A stretch of DNA of 21,243 nucleotides, from the NCBI GenBank assembly GCA_049644265.1, contig JBARRO010000163.1:1-21243 (forward strand). Reading direction: 5' to 3'. The notes below the pieces were generated by a model that had not been told where the DNA came from, did not search any database, and was given only the letters and a program-made list of their open reading frames with translations. This DNA comes from JBARRO01 sp049644265. GTDB taxonomy: Bacteria > Bacteroidota > Ignavibacteria > UBA10030. A program made the position numbers and the translations under genes. This document shows, piece after piece, positions 7,601 to 15,243 of this stretch (position 1 is its first letter; the number at the start of each line of letters is the position of its first letter).

Positions 7601-8881
7601 CTCATTCCTGAAGACCCGCAAGCCGCCTCCGTGAGTGCCGATCCAGATTCGCCCGTCACGGTCTTCACATAAAGCTCGGACGACATCGGCCGGCATGCCA
7701 TCGCGGGCGCCAAAAGAGGTAAAGCGCTTGTTCCAGAGCTTGTTGATCCCTCCTCCGCCGGCACCAACCCAAAGATTCCCGCTACGGTCTTCCAGGACAC
7801 TCCAAATGGCATCATTGGTGAGCCCTTCGCGTGTCCCATACACCGAAAATTTTGAGTCCCTCAGCTGGTTCAAGCCATCAGCCGTGCCAATCCAGAGGCT
7901 TCCCTCCCGGTCTTCGCAGATTCCGCCCACAGCATTGTTTGTCAGGCCGTCGGCGGTCGTGAACCGTGAGAATTTGTCGTTCTCGAACCTGTTGAGACCT
8001 CCGCCTCCGGTCGCAATCCACAAAGTTTTTCGACTGTCCTCATACATCCCCGAAATCATATTGCTCGAAAGTCCATCTCTTGTTGTGTACGAGAGGACTG
8101 ATTCGCCGCGATACCGAAACAGGCCGTCCTGTGTGCCGACCCACACACTGCCGTCAGTCGTCTGAAGAATCGATTTCACGATATTGGTGAGTTGCCGCTC
8201 AGCCGACCTGAAGATTCTTGGACCGTTGCGATCGAACCTGTAGAGGCCGAACCCGGCCGTGCCTACCCAGAGAGTATTTTCCCTGTCTTCACAAATCGAA
8301 TACACAACCGCCTCCATGCCGTTCGGAAGGTTGACGGGAGTGAACGCTCCGTTGCTTATTTTGACAACACGTTTGACGGTTCCGATCCAAAGCCCGCCGT
8401 CGTTGCTTTTGCACAGCGTTACAACATTCTCATCCGTGAAGCCATCGCGGGCGGTGAAGAGTCTGAACCGCCGGTCCTTTTTGCGTACAAGTCCGGCGCC
8501 CGAACCGATCCAGAGAGTTCCGCTGTCATCTTCCACCAGGGAAGTGATGTTGTTGTTGGGAATCTCCGGCGTATTGGATTTATTGAACTCAGTAAACTGA
8601 TTGCCGTCATACCGGAACACACCGTCTTTCGTGGCGATCCACAAGTACCCATCCCGGGTTTGAAGAATGGTCCGGATTGATCCGTGGATGGAATGCTTTT
8701 CTGTCTGCCAACTCTTGAGCAAATACTGCGTCATCGACTTTTGAGGGTCAAGGCCGCCCGCCTCCGCAAAGTCCACGAACGACAGAAGTACCACGAAGCA
8801 CACCAAGGACACGAAGGAATAGAGCGGGACACTGCGATGCGCCCGACTGATCCCGACACCAGGGATGAATTGTGGAATCAT
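4694..8881 (-). CDS. Two-propeller sensor histidine kinase with two ATPase domains
   Basis: This 1395-residue sensor has a signal peptide (about 1-41, cleavage near FAEA-GG), then about 14 Reg_prop repeats with 'LWIGT'-type cores up to residue ~640, enough for two seven-bladed periplasmic propellers. A Y_Y_Y domain (~690-757), one membrane helix (~768-784), a coiled coil, HisKA with H860 in 'SHELRTPLN', and HATPase_c with DTGIG (~1009) and GGTGLG (~1038) follow. Unusually, a further ~300 residues end in a second GHKL-like domain: 'VIGLMIRNALHAM' as N box and DSGSGIP as G1 box, with no clear glycine-rich G2 box. Related Bacteroides sensors bind glycan fragments, but they carry an AraC-type output that is absent here. 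The ATG at 8881 is four bases after the receiver stop; a TTG at 8920 would add 13 residues and spoil the signal peptide. Confidence 0.93.
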   Translation of the reverse strand: MIPQFIPGVGISRAHRSVPLYSFVSLVCFVVLLSFVDFAEAGGLDPQKSMTQYLLKSWQTEKHSIHGSIRTILQTRDGYLWIATKDGVFRYDGNQFTEFNKSNTPEIPNNNITSLVEDDSGTLWIGSGAGLVRKKDRRFRLFTARDGFTDENVVTLCKSNDGGLWIGTVKRVVKISNGAFTPVNLPNGMEAVVYSICEDRENTLWVGTAGFGLYRFDRNGPRIFRSAERQLTNIVKSILQTTDGSVWVGTQDGLFRYRGESVLSYTTRDGLSSNMISGMYEDSRKTLWIATGGGGLNRFENDKFSRFTTADGLTNNAVGGICEDREGSLWIGTADGLNQLRDSKFSVYGTREGLTNDAIWSVLEDRSGNLWVGAGGGGINKLWNKRFTSFGARDGMPADVVRALCEDRDGRIWIGTHGGGLRVFRNEVSTPPVQLPNQSVYSILQDSRGDFWFGTPAGLTEWNGKTTKTLKLGEDVRNNFVRTIIEGRDHVIWVGTGGGGIRRIKDRAISSITTAQGLSNNEVMCLFMDREGTLWIGTYNGGLNRLKDGVITSFTTQNGMHDDIIYNILEDDRGNLWMGCNNGKQHVKKSDLEDFAKGTITSYACVSYGKSDGLKGVECNGGSQPSAWRTKDGKLWFSTGNGLAMIDPNSIPINTFPPPVEIESVVADDVDAMLGGALEFKPGTDRLEFHYAGLSLISYDSPTFRYMLSGYDKSWIDAGYRRMASYNNLSPGKYTFQVMACNSDGVWDTSGASVTVRLRPYFYQTRTFIFFSAMFLILLTVTIYRQSIRSITRRNLELEARVAERTQETLKQKDELEQANRELSQILRELEKNSTMLEESKIKAEQASNAKSQFLANVSHELRTPLNSVIGFANVLLKNKDNHLQQQDLLFLERISENGRQLLTLIDQILDLSKVETGRVEIYTGPVSLSVLIHETLEQFEGRILSQEIRLTQQVPEPTGLLKTDFEKLKQILINLVANAVKFTEKGTIIVRVGVHPKTREPLRIDVIDTGIGIPADRQSLIFETFQQADESIARKFGGTGLGLAISRSLCDLLGFRLEVVSNLGKGSTFSVILHESTASPVYAVDNKTTASSDSAAPSMTTPAGTTDELALRKNREQFLNDLQPFSHGNWAHLSLNRIALFGRNLRHSLTPAQKDRFRDTVKTYLEKTVPALSLLTEGSWSNTVASDVILALGVHTKELTKLLTKQDFDSVVTPDRLDSLEHEIPKHVDDVLHAVRMMRDQLFAHFQCDIVESAQSALKEHERELLGNKVHVDTRLPQAGAFASISRGELTSVIGLMIRNALHAMSAQKERKLVISARLRLDRWLIEISDSGSGIPSERWQAVFEQANGASVAHEPQLSDIPPILQKYEGDICVKESSEKFGTTYLLRLKAAHV

Positions 8882-8885
8882 CGGC

Positions 8886-9272
8886 TCAGCGTGTTTGCGG
8901 TTTGTCGAGAAGGCGCTCAATGGACGCGAGGAGTAGTTCTTCTTCTATGATCGGTTTCGCGACGTAGTCGTCGAACCCGGACGACATGTAGTAATCGCGG
9001 TCTCCCGTCATGGCATGCGCTGTCAGGGCGATGACCGGGAGGTGCTTCAGACGGTCGTCGGAGCGAATGTGGGAAAGCAATTCGACGCCGTCCATTCCCG
9101 GGAGTGAAATGTCGAGTATAATGAGGTCCGGCACGCTTTTTTGAAACCCTTCCAGTGAGCCAAATGCGCTGTCGTATTCGACGACCGAATAGAGTTCTGC
9201 AAGCAGGGCTCGGATGAGGAGTCGGTTGTCTTTATTGTCTTCGACAACCGCGATTGTTTTCTTGTGATCCAT
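8886..9272 (-). CDS. Stand-alone CheY-like receiver protein
   Basis: This 128-residue protein is a single response-regulator receiver domain. It shows the acidic pair E11/D12 in 'AVVEDNKDN', phospho-acceptor D54 in 'IILDISLPGMDG', T84 and K106 in 'VAKP', and has no output domain. The 'LPGMDG...TAHAM...GFDDYVAKP' pattern is typical of receivers that work in phosphorelays with hybrid-type kinases. It is the first gene of the signalling cluster and is followed after four bases by the propeller kinase, which itself lacks a receiver. It could be a phosphate sink or relay between the kinase and the NtrC-type regulator. The ATG at 9272 is preferred because it gives the normal domain length; an ATG at 9311 would add 13 residues that do not belong to the fold. 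Confidence 0.92.
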   Translation of the reverse strand: MDHKKTIAVVEDNKDNRLLIRALLAELYSVVEYDSAFGSLEGFQKSVPDLIILDISLPGMDGVELLSHIRSDDRLKHLPVIALTAHAMTGDRDYYMSSGFDDYVAKPIIEEELLLASIERLLDKPQTR

Positions 9273-9312
9273 ACGATCCGGTGCTGATTGGCAGACGGAA
9301 AATAGCAACATT

Positions 9313-9402
9313 TTGTCTCATGTGCGCGACCCGGAGATGGGGTTTTAAGTCTTCCTGAAATTCCCTACATTCGATTCACCGCTTAGTTGCATCCTGAGAC
9401 AA
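9313..9402. promoter_or_regulatory. Inverted repeat in the divergent promoter region
   Basis: TTGTCTCA (9313-9320) and TGAGACAA (9395-9402) are perfect inverted copies, 74 bases apart, in the space between the divergent receiver-kinase cluster and the GH20 gene. The right copy extends to TGAGACAATT, a 10-mer also found at 3257-3266 beside the candidate enhancer palindrome. This could be a shared regulator site. No convincing -35/-10 pair was seen here for either direction. Confidence 0.3.
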
Positions 9403-9436
9403 TTTCCCAACGAATCCATTGCCAGGAGAATGACGA

Positions 9437-11683
9437 ATGAAGATGATCCCGGCCCTGGTGACACTCATGGTCCTTGCCGGTTCCGCCCGGGGACAGTCTG
9501 TTTCCTTCATCCCCAAACCACAAAAAGTACAAGTCTCCAAAGGGACGTTCACCCTGAACTCAAAAACCCGGCTCGTGGTCGATGCCCAATCGAAGGTTGT
9601 CGGCGAAGTGGCCAGGCTCTTTCAAACGCAGCTTCGAAAGGTCACGGGCTTTCCATTCCAATCTGTCTCAGTCACCTCTCTTACCAATGTCGGCAATACA
9701 ATTTTTCTGACGGACCGGCTTCCCAAAAGACGACTGGGCAACGAAGGCTATCAAATCCATATCAAGAGAAATTCGATCACGCTTGCAGCTCCCACTGCTG
9801 CCGGATTGTTCTACGCGGTCCAGACTTTTTTCCAGTTGTTGCCTGCGGAAGTTGAGCGCGGCACCCTTGTTAAATCCGACTGGAAAATTGCCTGTGTGGA
9901 CATTCAGGATATCCCCCGCTTTCCGTGGCGCGGAATGCATCTCGATGTCTGCCGGCATTTCTTTTCGAAGGAATTCGTGAAGCACTATCTCGACCTGATG
10001 GCCGCCTACAAGCTCAACACATTCCACTGGCATCTGACGGAGGATCAGGGATGGCGGATCGAAATCAAAAAATACCCCCGACTCACCGAGATTGGTTCGC
10101 AACGGGCAGAGACGATGGGCGACAGCACGCCGCACGGAGGATTCTACACACAGGAAGACATACGTGAAATTGTTGCGTATGCGAAGCAGCGGTTCATCAC
10201 CGTGGTTCCGGAAATAGAAATGCCGGGGCATTCGACTGCAGCGCTTGCCGCGTATCCTGAGCTCTCCTGCACCGGGGGACCGTTCAAGGTTGGAACGGTC
10301 TGGGGAGTCTACAACGACCTCTACTGTGCAGGAAACGAAAAAACGTTTGAATTTCTGCAGGATGTCCTCACGGAAGTGATGGATCTGTTCCCGGGACAGT
10401 TCATTCATCTTGGAGGGGACGAGTGTCCGAAAGTGCGGTGGGCATCATGTCCCAAATGCCAGGCCCGAATGAAGAATGAGGGATTGAAGGATGAGCGTGA
10501 GCTCCAGAGTTACTTCATCAAACGAATGGAAAAATTCGTCAACTCGAAAGGAAAGCGTATCATCGGGTGGGATGAAATTCTGGAAGGAGGATTGGCGCCC
10601 AATGCCGCCGTCATGTCGTGGCGGGGGACACAGGGGGGAATCGACGCAGCCCGCTCCGGTCACGACGTTGTCATGACGCCGACCGATTATTGCTACTTCG
10701 ATTACTACCAGGGACTTTACGGCGAACCGAAAGCGATCGGCGGGTATCTCCCCATCGATTCGATTTACTTGTACGAACCGGTGCCCGAAAAGCTTTCCGA
10801 TGACGATGCAAAACATATCCTCGGTGCGCAGGCAAACATGTGGACGGAGTACCTTCCGGCGCAACAAAATGTGGAGTACATGCTTCTGCCACGGATGCTG
10901 GCGTTGAGCGAAGTTGTCTGGTCTCCCAAATCGTACCGTGATCTTGGCGATTTTACAGCGCGCTTGCCGGCGCAGTACGACAGACTTGCAGCGCGAGGGG
11001 TGAATTTCCGTGTGCCGCCTCCGGAAGGCATCCATGCGCGCATGTTTGTGTTCGGTGATACCGCGGTCCAACTGAAGAATCCGATAGAGGGTGCGGAGAT
11101 CCGGTACACACTCGACGGCACCGAACCGACTCCGACTTCTTTTCAGGCATCCGGTCGGATCACCATACGTCCACAACAGACTCTCGCAGCCCGCACAGTC
11201 CTCAAGAACGGGAGAATGAGTTATCCGCAGGCCATGACGAGCGTACTGGTGAATCCGAGCCTGAACGGAGTGCAGTACAGTTATTATGAGGGGAATTGGG
11301 ACAGCATTCCGGATGTCCGTCAGCTCGTTGCATCGAAGGTAGGCAGCGCGTTTGACATCGCTCTCGATGCAGCACCTCACGGGACCGGGGGATACGCCCT
11401 TCAGTTTGACGGCTTTTTCGACGTCGACAGCAGCGGCGAATACACGTTCTATCTTGTGTCGGATGACGGAAGCAAACTTGCCATCGACGGAAAGGAATTG
11501 ATTTCAAATGACGGGTTGCACGGATCGCTTGAACTTAGCAGTAAAGTGACACTCACCGCCGGAAAACACGGGATCAACGTGATCTATTTTCAGCGTGGAG
11601 GCGATCAGGCACTCCAGGTTTCCTATGAGGGACCGCAGCTGAGCAAGCAGGTGATTGCGCCTCAAAGGTTTTTCTTGCAGTAG
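9437..11683 (+). CDS. Secreted GH20 beta-N-acetylhexosaminidase with PA14 domain
   Basis: This 748-residue enzyme has a signal peptide (about 1-20, cut near ARG-QS), a GH20b N-terminal domain (~22-160) and a GH20 TIM barrel (~162-520). The catalytic Asp-Glu pair is D328-E329 in 'FIHLGGDECP', with the substrate-pocket motifs 'HWHLTEDQGWR' (~197) and 'PEIEMPGHS' (~258) intact. A chitobiase-type C-terminal sandwich with 'EIRYTLDGTEPT' (~554) follows, then a PA14 domain (~612-735), which in secreted hydrolases is often carbohydrate binding. It should remove terminal GlcNAc or GalNAc from glycans by substrate-assisted catalysis, in the periplasm or outside the cell. AGGAGA lies seven bases before the ATG. 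Its divergent position next to the propeller kinase suggests that the substrate and the kinase signal may be related. The exact substrate (chitin, glycoprotein or peptidoglycan) cannot be read from sequence. Confidence 0.95.
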   Translation: MKMIPALVTLMVLAGSARGQSVSFIPKPQKVQVSKGTFTLNSKTRLVVDAQSKVVGEVARLFQTQLRKVTGFPFQSVSVTSLTNVGNTIFLTDRLPKRRLGNEGYQIHIKRNSITLAAPTAAGLFYAVQTFFQLLPAEVERGTLVKSDWKIACVDIQDIPRFPWRGMHLDVCRHFFSKEFVKHYLDLMAAYKLNTFHWHLTEDQGWRIEIKKYPRLTEIGSQRAETMGDSTPHGGFYTQEDIREIVAYAKQRFITVVPEIEMPGHSTAALAAYPELSCTGGPFKVGTVWGVYNDLYCAGNEKTFEFLQDVLTEVMDLFPGQFIHLGGDECPKVRWASCPKCQARMKNEGLKDERELQSYFIKRMEKFVNSKGKRIIGWDEILEGGLAPNAAVMSWRGTQGGIDAARSGHDVVMTPTDYCYFDYYQGLYGEPKAIGGYLPIDSIYLYEPVPEKLSDDDAKHILGAQANMWTEYLPAQQNVEYMLLPRMLALSEVVWSPKSYRDLGDFTARLPAQYDRLAARGVNFRVPPPEGIHARMFVFGDTAVQLKNPIEGAEIRYTLDGTEPTPTSFQASGRITIRPQQTLAARTVLKNGRMSYPQAMTSVLVNPSLNGVQYSYYEGNWDSIPDVRQLVASKVGSAFDIALDAAPHGTGGYALQFDGFFDVDSSGEYTFYLVSDDGSKLAIDGKELISNDGLHGSLELSSKVTLTAGKHGINVIYFQRGGDQALQVSYEGPQLSKQVIAPQRFFLQ

Positions 11684-11720
11684 GAGTCTGTGAGTCGATG
11701 AGTCTATGAGTCGATGAGTA
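11684..11720. repeat. Octamer tandem array
   Basis: Directly after the GH20 stop codon come 4.5 units of period 8: GAGTCTGT, then GAGTCGAT, a variant with CTAT, GAGTCGAT again and a final partial GAGTA. The GAGT start is constant and positions 5-7 vary. It is non-coding and fills half of the gap to the next gene. Confidence 0.8.
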
Positions 11721-11749
11721 GAAGTAATTGCTGAACGCTACCTACTACC

Positions 11750-14700
11750 ATGCACCGCCGAACTTTCATCAGAACCGCCGGGGGACTGGCTCTTGTGGGT
11801 GTTGCCGACGCGACGCCCGGAATTGCCTCGCTGCTCGCGCCTTCCAAGAAGGATCATAAGGTCCGTGTCGCGGTTTTCTTCGATGAGGATTTTCCAACGC
11901 GGGATTTTACTCCCGTCTCTCGCGAATTGCTGCAACGAGCCCTGTCGGATTTCGACGCCGACTTCCTTGATCTTAACGACCTTCAGCAGAATCTCAACCC
12001 TCAGAAGTACGACACCTTCCTCGATCCCTACGGCTCGGCGTTTCCTCAACAGGCATTTCTGGCGATCTCAAAATTCCTGATGTCCGGAGGTAACTGGGTC
12101 AATCTTGGAGGCATTCCGTTCTCTATTCCCGTCGTGCGCGAAATCTCCGGATGGCGGGCTGGAATTCGTCAGACTTCCTACCACAAGAAACTTGGCATCA
12201 CGCAAGCCTTTACGGTTCCCGCCAGACTGATTCGAACATTCGAATCGAACAAGGCCATCGAACTCGAGGGTGGACTCCTTGGAGAGTTCACTGCAGAAGA
12301 AGTCTACGAGCTCTACTGCCGGTTCACCTCGACAAAGGATTTCCCGGGAGAAGATGGGAGTGCAGGACAGCGCGATGCAGTACTTGATGCGCTTGCCTTT
12401 GGGATCTCAGAGGAACACCGCAGAATCGCCGCGCCATTTGTCCAAGTCGACCGTCATCAGGGAAGCTTTGCCGGCGGGAGATGGGTGCTCGCAAACTTCA
12501 GAGGCACAATCACCGCGAAGGCGATTCGATTTCTTGTAAGCCGTGCGTCGGAGGGGGCCATACAAGTGACCGCTCGTTCGACGTTCGCGTGTTACCAGAA
12601 GGGGGAAGTTCCTTCGTTTACGATTCAACTCCGCAAGCCAAAAGGGGACGTTGAAACGTCGGTCGTGAATGCCGCCCACCTTGAAGTTCTGCATGAACAG
12701 GGAACGCCAGTTTCCAAAACAACCGTGAAACTTCAGGGCCATGGCACGCTCGCGGTCGGGTCGACGACGGTCAGCGGAAATTTTTCACCGGGCCTTTATC
12801 GCGTGAATGTCGGTATTGATGTGCCTTCGCAGGCCGACGACAAGACGCATCGGCTCACCCACACGACGGGGTTCTGGGTGATGGACACGGAACTCCTCGG
12901 AGCGGGAAAACCGCTCACACTCGACGAAGATTACTTTCAACGGGAAGGCAAGCCATATCCGGTGACGGGCACGACCTACATGACCTCGGACGTGCATCGG
13001 AAGTTCCTGTTCGAACCGAATCCATTTCTCTGGAATCGGGATTTTGCGGAAATGAAATCCTCCGGCGTCAATATGGTCCGCACCGGCATATGGACCGGCT
13101 GGAAAAACTACATGCTTGACGTCGGCGTGCCGAACGAGGCAGCACTTCGCGCGTTCGACGCGTTTGTGCTGACGGCACGCAAGCACGACATTCCCGTGAT
13201 CTTTACGCTCTTTGCGTTCCTCCCCGAATCCTGGGGCGGAGCCAACGCCTACCTCGACCCCCGCGCCGTGAACGCCCAAAAGGAATTCATCATGATGTTC
13301 GCACATCGGTACCGTGTGGTGAACGACCTGCTCTGGGATTTCATCAACGAGCCGTCGTTCTGCTCTCCGCAGCATCTGTGGCAGTGCCGGCCGAACTACG
13401 ATCCGTACGAATATTCTGCCTGGCGATCATGGCTTCGCGAACACTCGCCCGAAGGTACGGAGGAAGAGTTCGAGGCCCGTCTGCGGGAGCGGTACCGCGC
13501 CACGCCCGGCGAACCTCTGGACCTGCCGAGCGACAACGATTTTTCGGACGTGAACATCTTTGATGATCGTCGCCCGGTCAAAGCGATCGATTACCGTTTG
13601 TTTGCGCAGGAAAAGTTCCGGGAGTGGGTTGTGCAGATGACCGCCGCTGTCCGCAGCAACGGGAACCAACACCAACTCGTGACCGTCGGTCAGGACGAGG
13701 GGGGGACGGGAGAGAGTCCCGCCAACCCATTCTTTGGCGACGCCGTGGATTTTACCTGCATCCACAACTGGTGGCTCAACGACGATCTGGTCTGGGACAA
13801 CGTGATGACCAAGGTTCCGGGCAAAGCGAACCTGGTCGAAGAAACCGGGGTCATGTTTTACGAGACCATGGGTGGAAATGCGTGGCGCACAGAAGAAGAA
13901 GCGCGAGACCTTCTGGAGCGTAAGCTTGCGATTTCGATCGGCGCCGGCGGAGCCGGATTCCTCCAGTGGATTTGGAACACGAATCCCTACATGCAATCCG
14001 ACAACGAAGCGGCCATTGGATTCTTCCGCACGGACGGCACTGCAAAGCCGGAGCTCGATCCGTTTCTCAAATTCTCCGGATTCTTTGCGAAGCACCGGGA
14101 GTTGATGCGGGGACGACGGAAAGAAGATGTCCTCATCGTGATTCCGCATTCAGAGATCTTCTCGACGCGGAACCTCGCGACAGAAGCGACGAAACGATGT
14201 GTCAGGACATTGGCCTATAGGCTCAATACTCCGGTGGCAAGCGTTTCGGAGTACAAGATCGATACCCTGACGCGTACTCCAGCGTTGATCATAGCTCCCT
14301 CACCACGAATTTTTCAACAAAAGGGATGGGATGAATTGATGAAGTTGGTGGAAAAAGGATCGACGCTTCTCGTGACCGGAGCGCTCGATGCGGACGACCA
14401 CTGGATGCCGGTTGAGAGGGGGAAGGGATTGGGATTTTCCACGAAGACAGAGCCGGTTGCGCAGGAAGAACTGTTGGAGATTGAAAACGAGCAGTATCAA
14501 GTGAGTTTTAGGGGGAACAAGATTGAACGGGCGGAAAAAGCAAGAATTGAAGGAAGCGGCCATTCTTCGGTGTTGAGTGTTCAGAGAGGAAAAGGTCGAA
14601 TCCTCTGGTCTCTCCTACCGGTGGAACTTTCGGACAGCGTTGAAGCGATCGCTGCACTCTACAAACACGCGATCGAACAGACAGGAGTATCTCCGCTGAT

Positions 14701-14914
14701 TTCGATCGAAAAGAAGGATCCTTCCATCTTGTGCCTGCCAACAGCATTCGAGGACACAATTCTTTTTGCACTTGTTTCAGAGGGAGATCATGACGGTGAG
14801 GTGGAACTGGTTCACAAGGAGTCAGGGAAAAGAATCAGCGTAACAGTACCAGCCCAACGAACCGTGATATTGTTTTTGGGAAGAAAAGACGGAGAGGTGG
14901 TGGGGAGGGTTTAG
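11750..14914 (+). CDS. Tat-exported clan GH-A glycoside hydrolase with GATase-like domains
   Basis: This 1054-residue protein starts with a twin-arginine signal (HRRTFIR, then a hydrophobic stretch to about residue 30). A GATase-like Rossmann domain (~38-125, 'VRVAVFFDEDFPTRDF') is followed by beta-rich segments (~255-380) and a TIM barrel (~405-785) of the GH5/GH42 type. The acid/base is probably E534 in 'DFINEPS', and the nucleophile E698 in 'LVEETG', with 'GAGGAGFLQWIWN' on the last strands. A second GATase-like domain occupies about 790-885. GH42 beta-galactosidases use such a domain for trimerisation, but this combination and order are not those of a standard GH42. It likely cleaves a beta-glycosidic bond in the periplasm after folded export; the substrate is unknown. 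It lies 66 bases after the GH20 gene, probably co-transcribed. No clear ribosome site precedes the ATG, but the Tat motif fits this start. Confidence 0.8.
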   Translation: MHRRTFIRTAGGLALVGVADATPGIASLLAPSKKDHKVRVAVFFDEDFPTRDFTPVSRELLQRALSDFDADFLDLNDLQQNLNPQKYDTFLDPYGSAFPQQAFLAISKFLMSGGNWVNLGGIPFSIPVVREISGWRAGIRQTSYHKKLGITQAFTVPARLIRTFESNKAIELEGGLLGEFTAEEVYELYCRFTSTKDFPGEDGSAGQRDAVLDALAFGISEEHRRIAAPFVQVDRHQGSFAGGRWVLANFRGTITAKAIRFLVSRASEGAIQVTARSTFACYQKGEVPSFTIQLRKPKGDVETSVVNAAHLEVLHEQGTPVSKTTVKLQGHGTLAVGSTTVSGNFSPGLYRVNVGIDVPSQADDKTHRLTHTTGFWVMDTELLGAGKPLTLDEDYFQREGKPYPVTGTTYMTSDVHRKFLFEPNPFLWNRDFAEMKSSGVNMVRTGIWTGWKNYMLDVGVPNEAALRAFDAFVLTARKHDIPVIFTLFAFLPESWGGANAYLDPRAVNAQKEFIMMFAHRYRVVNDLLWDFINEPSFCSPQHLWQCRPNYDPYEYSAWRSWLREHSPEGTEEEFEARLRERYRATPGEPLDLPSDNDFSDVNIFDDRRPVKAIDYRLFAQEKFREWVVQMTAAVRSNGNQHQLVTVGQDEGGTGESPANPFFGDAVDFTCIHNWWLNDDLVWDNVMTKVPGKANLVEETGVMFYETMGGNAWRTEEEARDLLERKLAISIGAGGAGFLQWIWNTNPYMQSDNEAAIGFFRTDGTAKPELDPFLKFSGFFAKHRELMRGRRKEDVLIVIPHSEIFSTRNLATEATKRCVRTLAYRLNTPVASVSEYKIDTLTRTPALIIAPSPRIFQQKGWDELMKLVEKGSTLLVTGALDADDHWMPVERGKGLGFSTKTEPVAQEELLEIENEQYQVSFRGNKIERAEKARIEGSGHSSVLSVQRGKGRILWSLLPVELSDSVEAIAALYKHAIEQTGVSPLISIEKKDPSILCLPTAFEDTILFALVSEGDHDGEVELVHKESGKRISVTVPAQRTVILFLGRKDGEVVGRV

Positions 14915-14919
14915 GGAGG

Positions 14920-14978
14920 ATTGTCAATTGTCGATTGTGGATAATTGTGGATTGAAGATTGTAGATTATCGATTGACG
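14920..14978. repeat. Degenerate heptad array (ATTGTNG type)
   Basis: Eight units of seven bases follow one another with only one 3-base phase break (14941-14943). Typical units are ATTGTCA and ATTGTGG; the ATT start is constant, while later positions vary. It begins six bases after the stop of the glycoside hydrolase gene. Confidence 0.8.
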
Positions 14979-15054
14979 AAGTAGGAACCTACGCGTTCTT
15001 TGCACCGTGCCGTCTTCGGGGGGAGATTGAAAATTACACTTCGAGATTTGTACT

Positions 15055-15126
15055 TGGAAACTGGTTGCTGGAAACTTGAAACTCGTAACTCGAAACCTTA
15101 AACTTTAAACACATTGAACTTTGAAC
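15055..15126. repeat. Degenerate heptad array (NNNNAAC type)
   Basis: Eight units of seven bases run without a phase break from 15055 to 15110, then a 9-base unit and one more heptad. Typical units are TGGAAAC and TCGTAAC; seven of the eight end in AAC while the first bases vary. It has no start codon and no coding character. Confidence 0.8.
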
Positions 15127-15155
15127 TCTTACGTCTTAATTCCTCCTCAACGCCC

Positions 15156-15184
15156 TTGACTCCCTCACCAAACTTCCGTAACAT
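15156..15184 (+). promoter_or_regulatory. Sigma-70-type promoter for the NarL-type regulator
   Basis: TTGACT and TAACAT are separated by exactly 17 bases. Transcription would start near 15191 and give a leader of about 53 bases to the regulator gene. Confidence 0.6.
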
Positions 15185-15243
15185 CTCTTACCCCACCGCA
15201 GGAACCGGATCCGTCCGGGTGAAACTACTCGTAGAACGGGAGC

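Larger units (their letters stand above)
14915..15155. other. Gene-free spacer with two heptad arrays
   Basis: No gene was found between 14915 and 15243. The spacer holds two heptad-period arrays (14920-14978 and 15055-15126), a small inverted repeat GTAGG-AA-CCTAC at 14981-14992, and a sigma-70-type promoter at its right end. Confidence 0.7.

Noticed and set aside
4694..8881. Bacteroides-type hybrid two-component system (single-protein HTCS)
   Set aside because: The protein has the propellers, Y_Y_Y domain and kinase but no receiver and no AraC-type DNA-binding domain; output is supplied by a separate NtrC-type gene.
9668..10408. Minus-strand open frame of 246 codons
   Set aside because: It lies opposite the GH20 catalytic domain and is a codon-bias shadow.
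10445..11380. Minus-strand open frame of 311 codons
   Set aside because: It is opposite the GH20 gene and its translation is rich in Arg, His and Cys, typical of an antisense frame.
13427..14149. Minus-strand open frame of 240 codons
   Set aside because: It is antisense to the barrel of the GH-A enzyme; no domain is recognisable.
14920..15126. CRISPR array
   Set aside because: The repeats are seven bases long, degenerate and without spacers; no cas genes are present.
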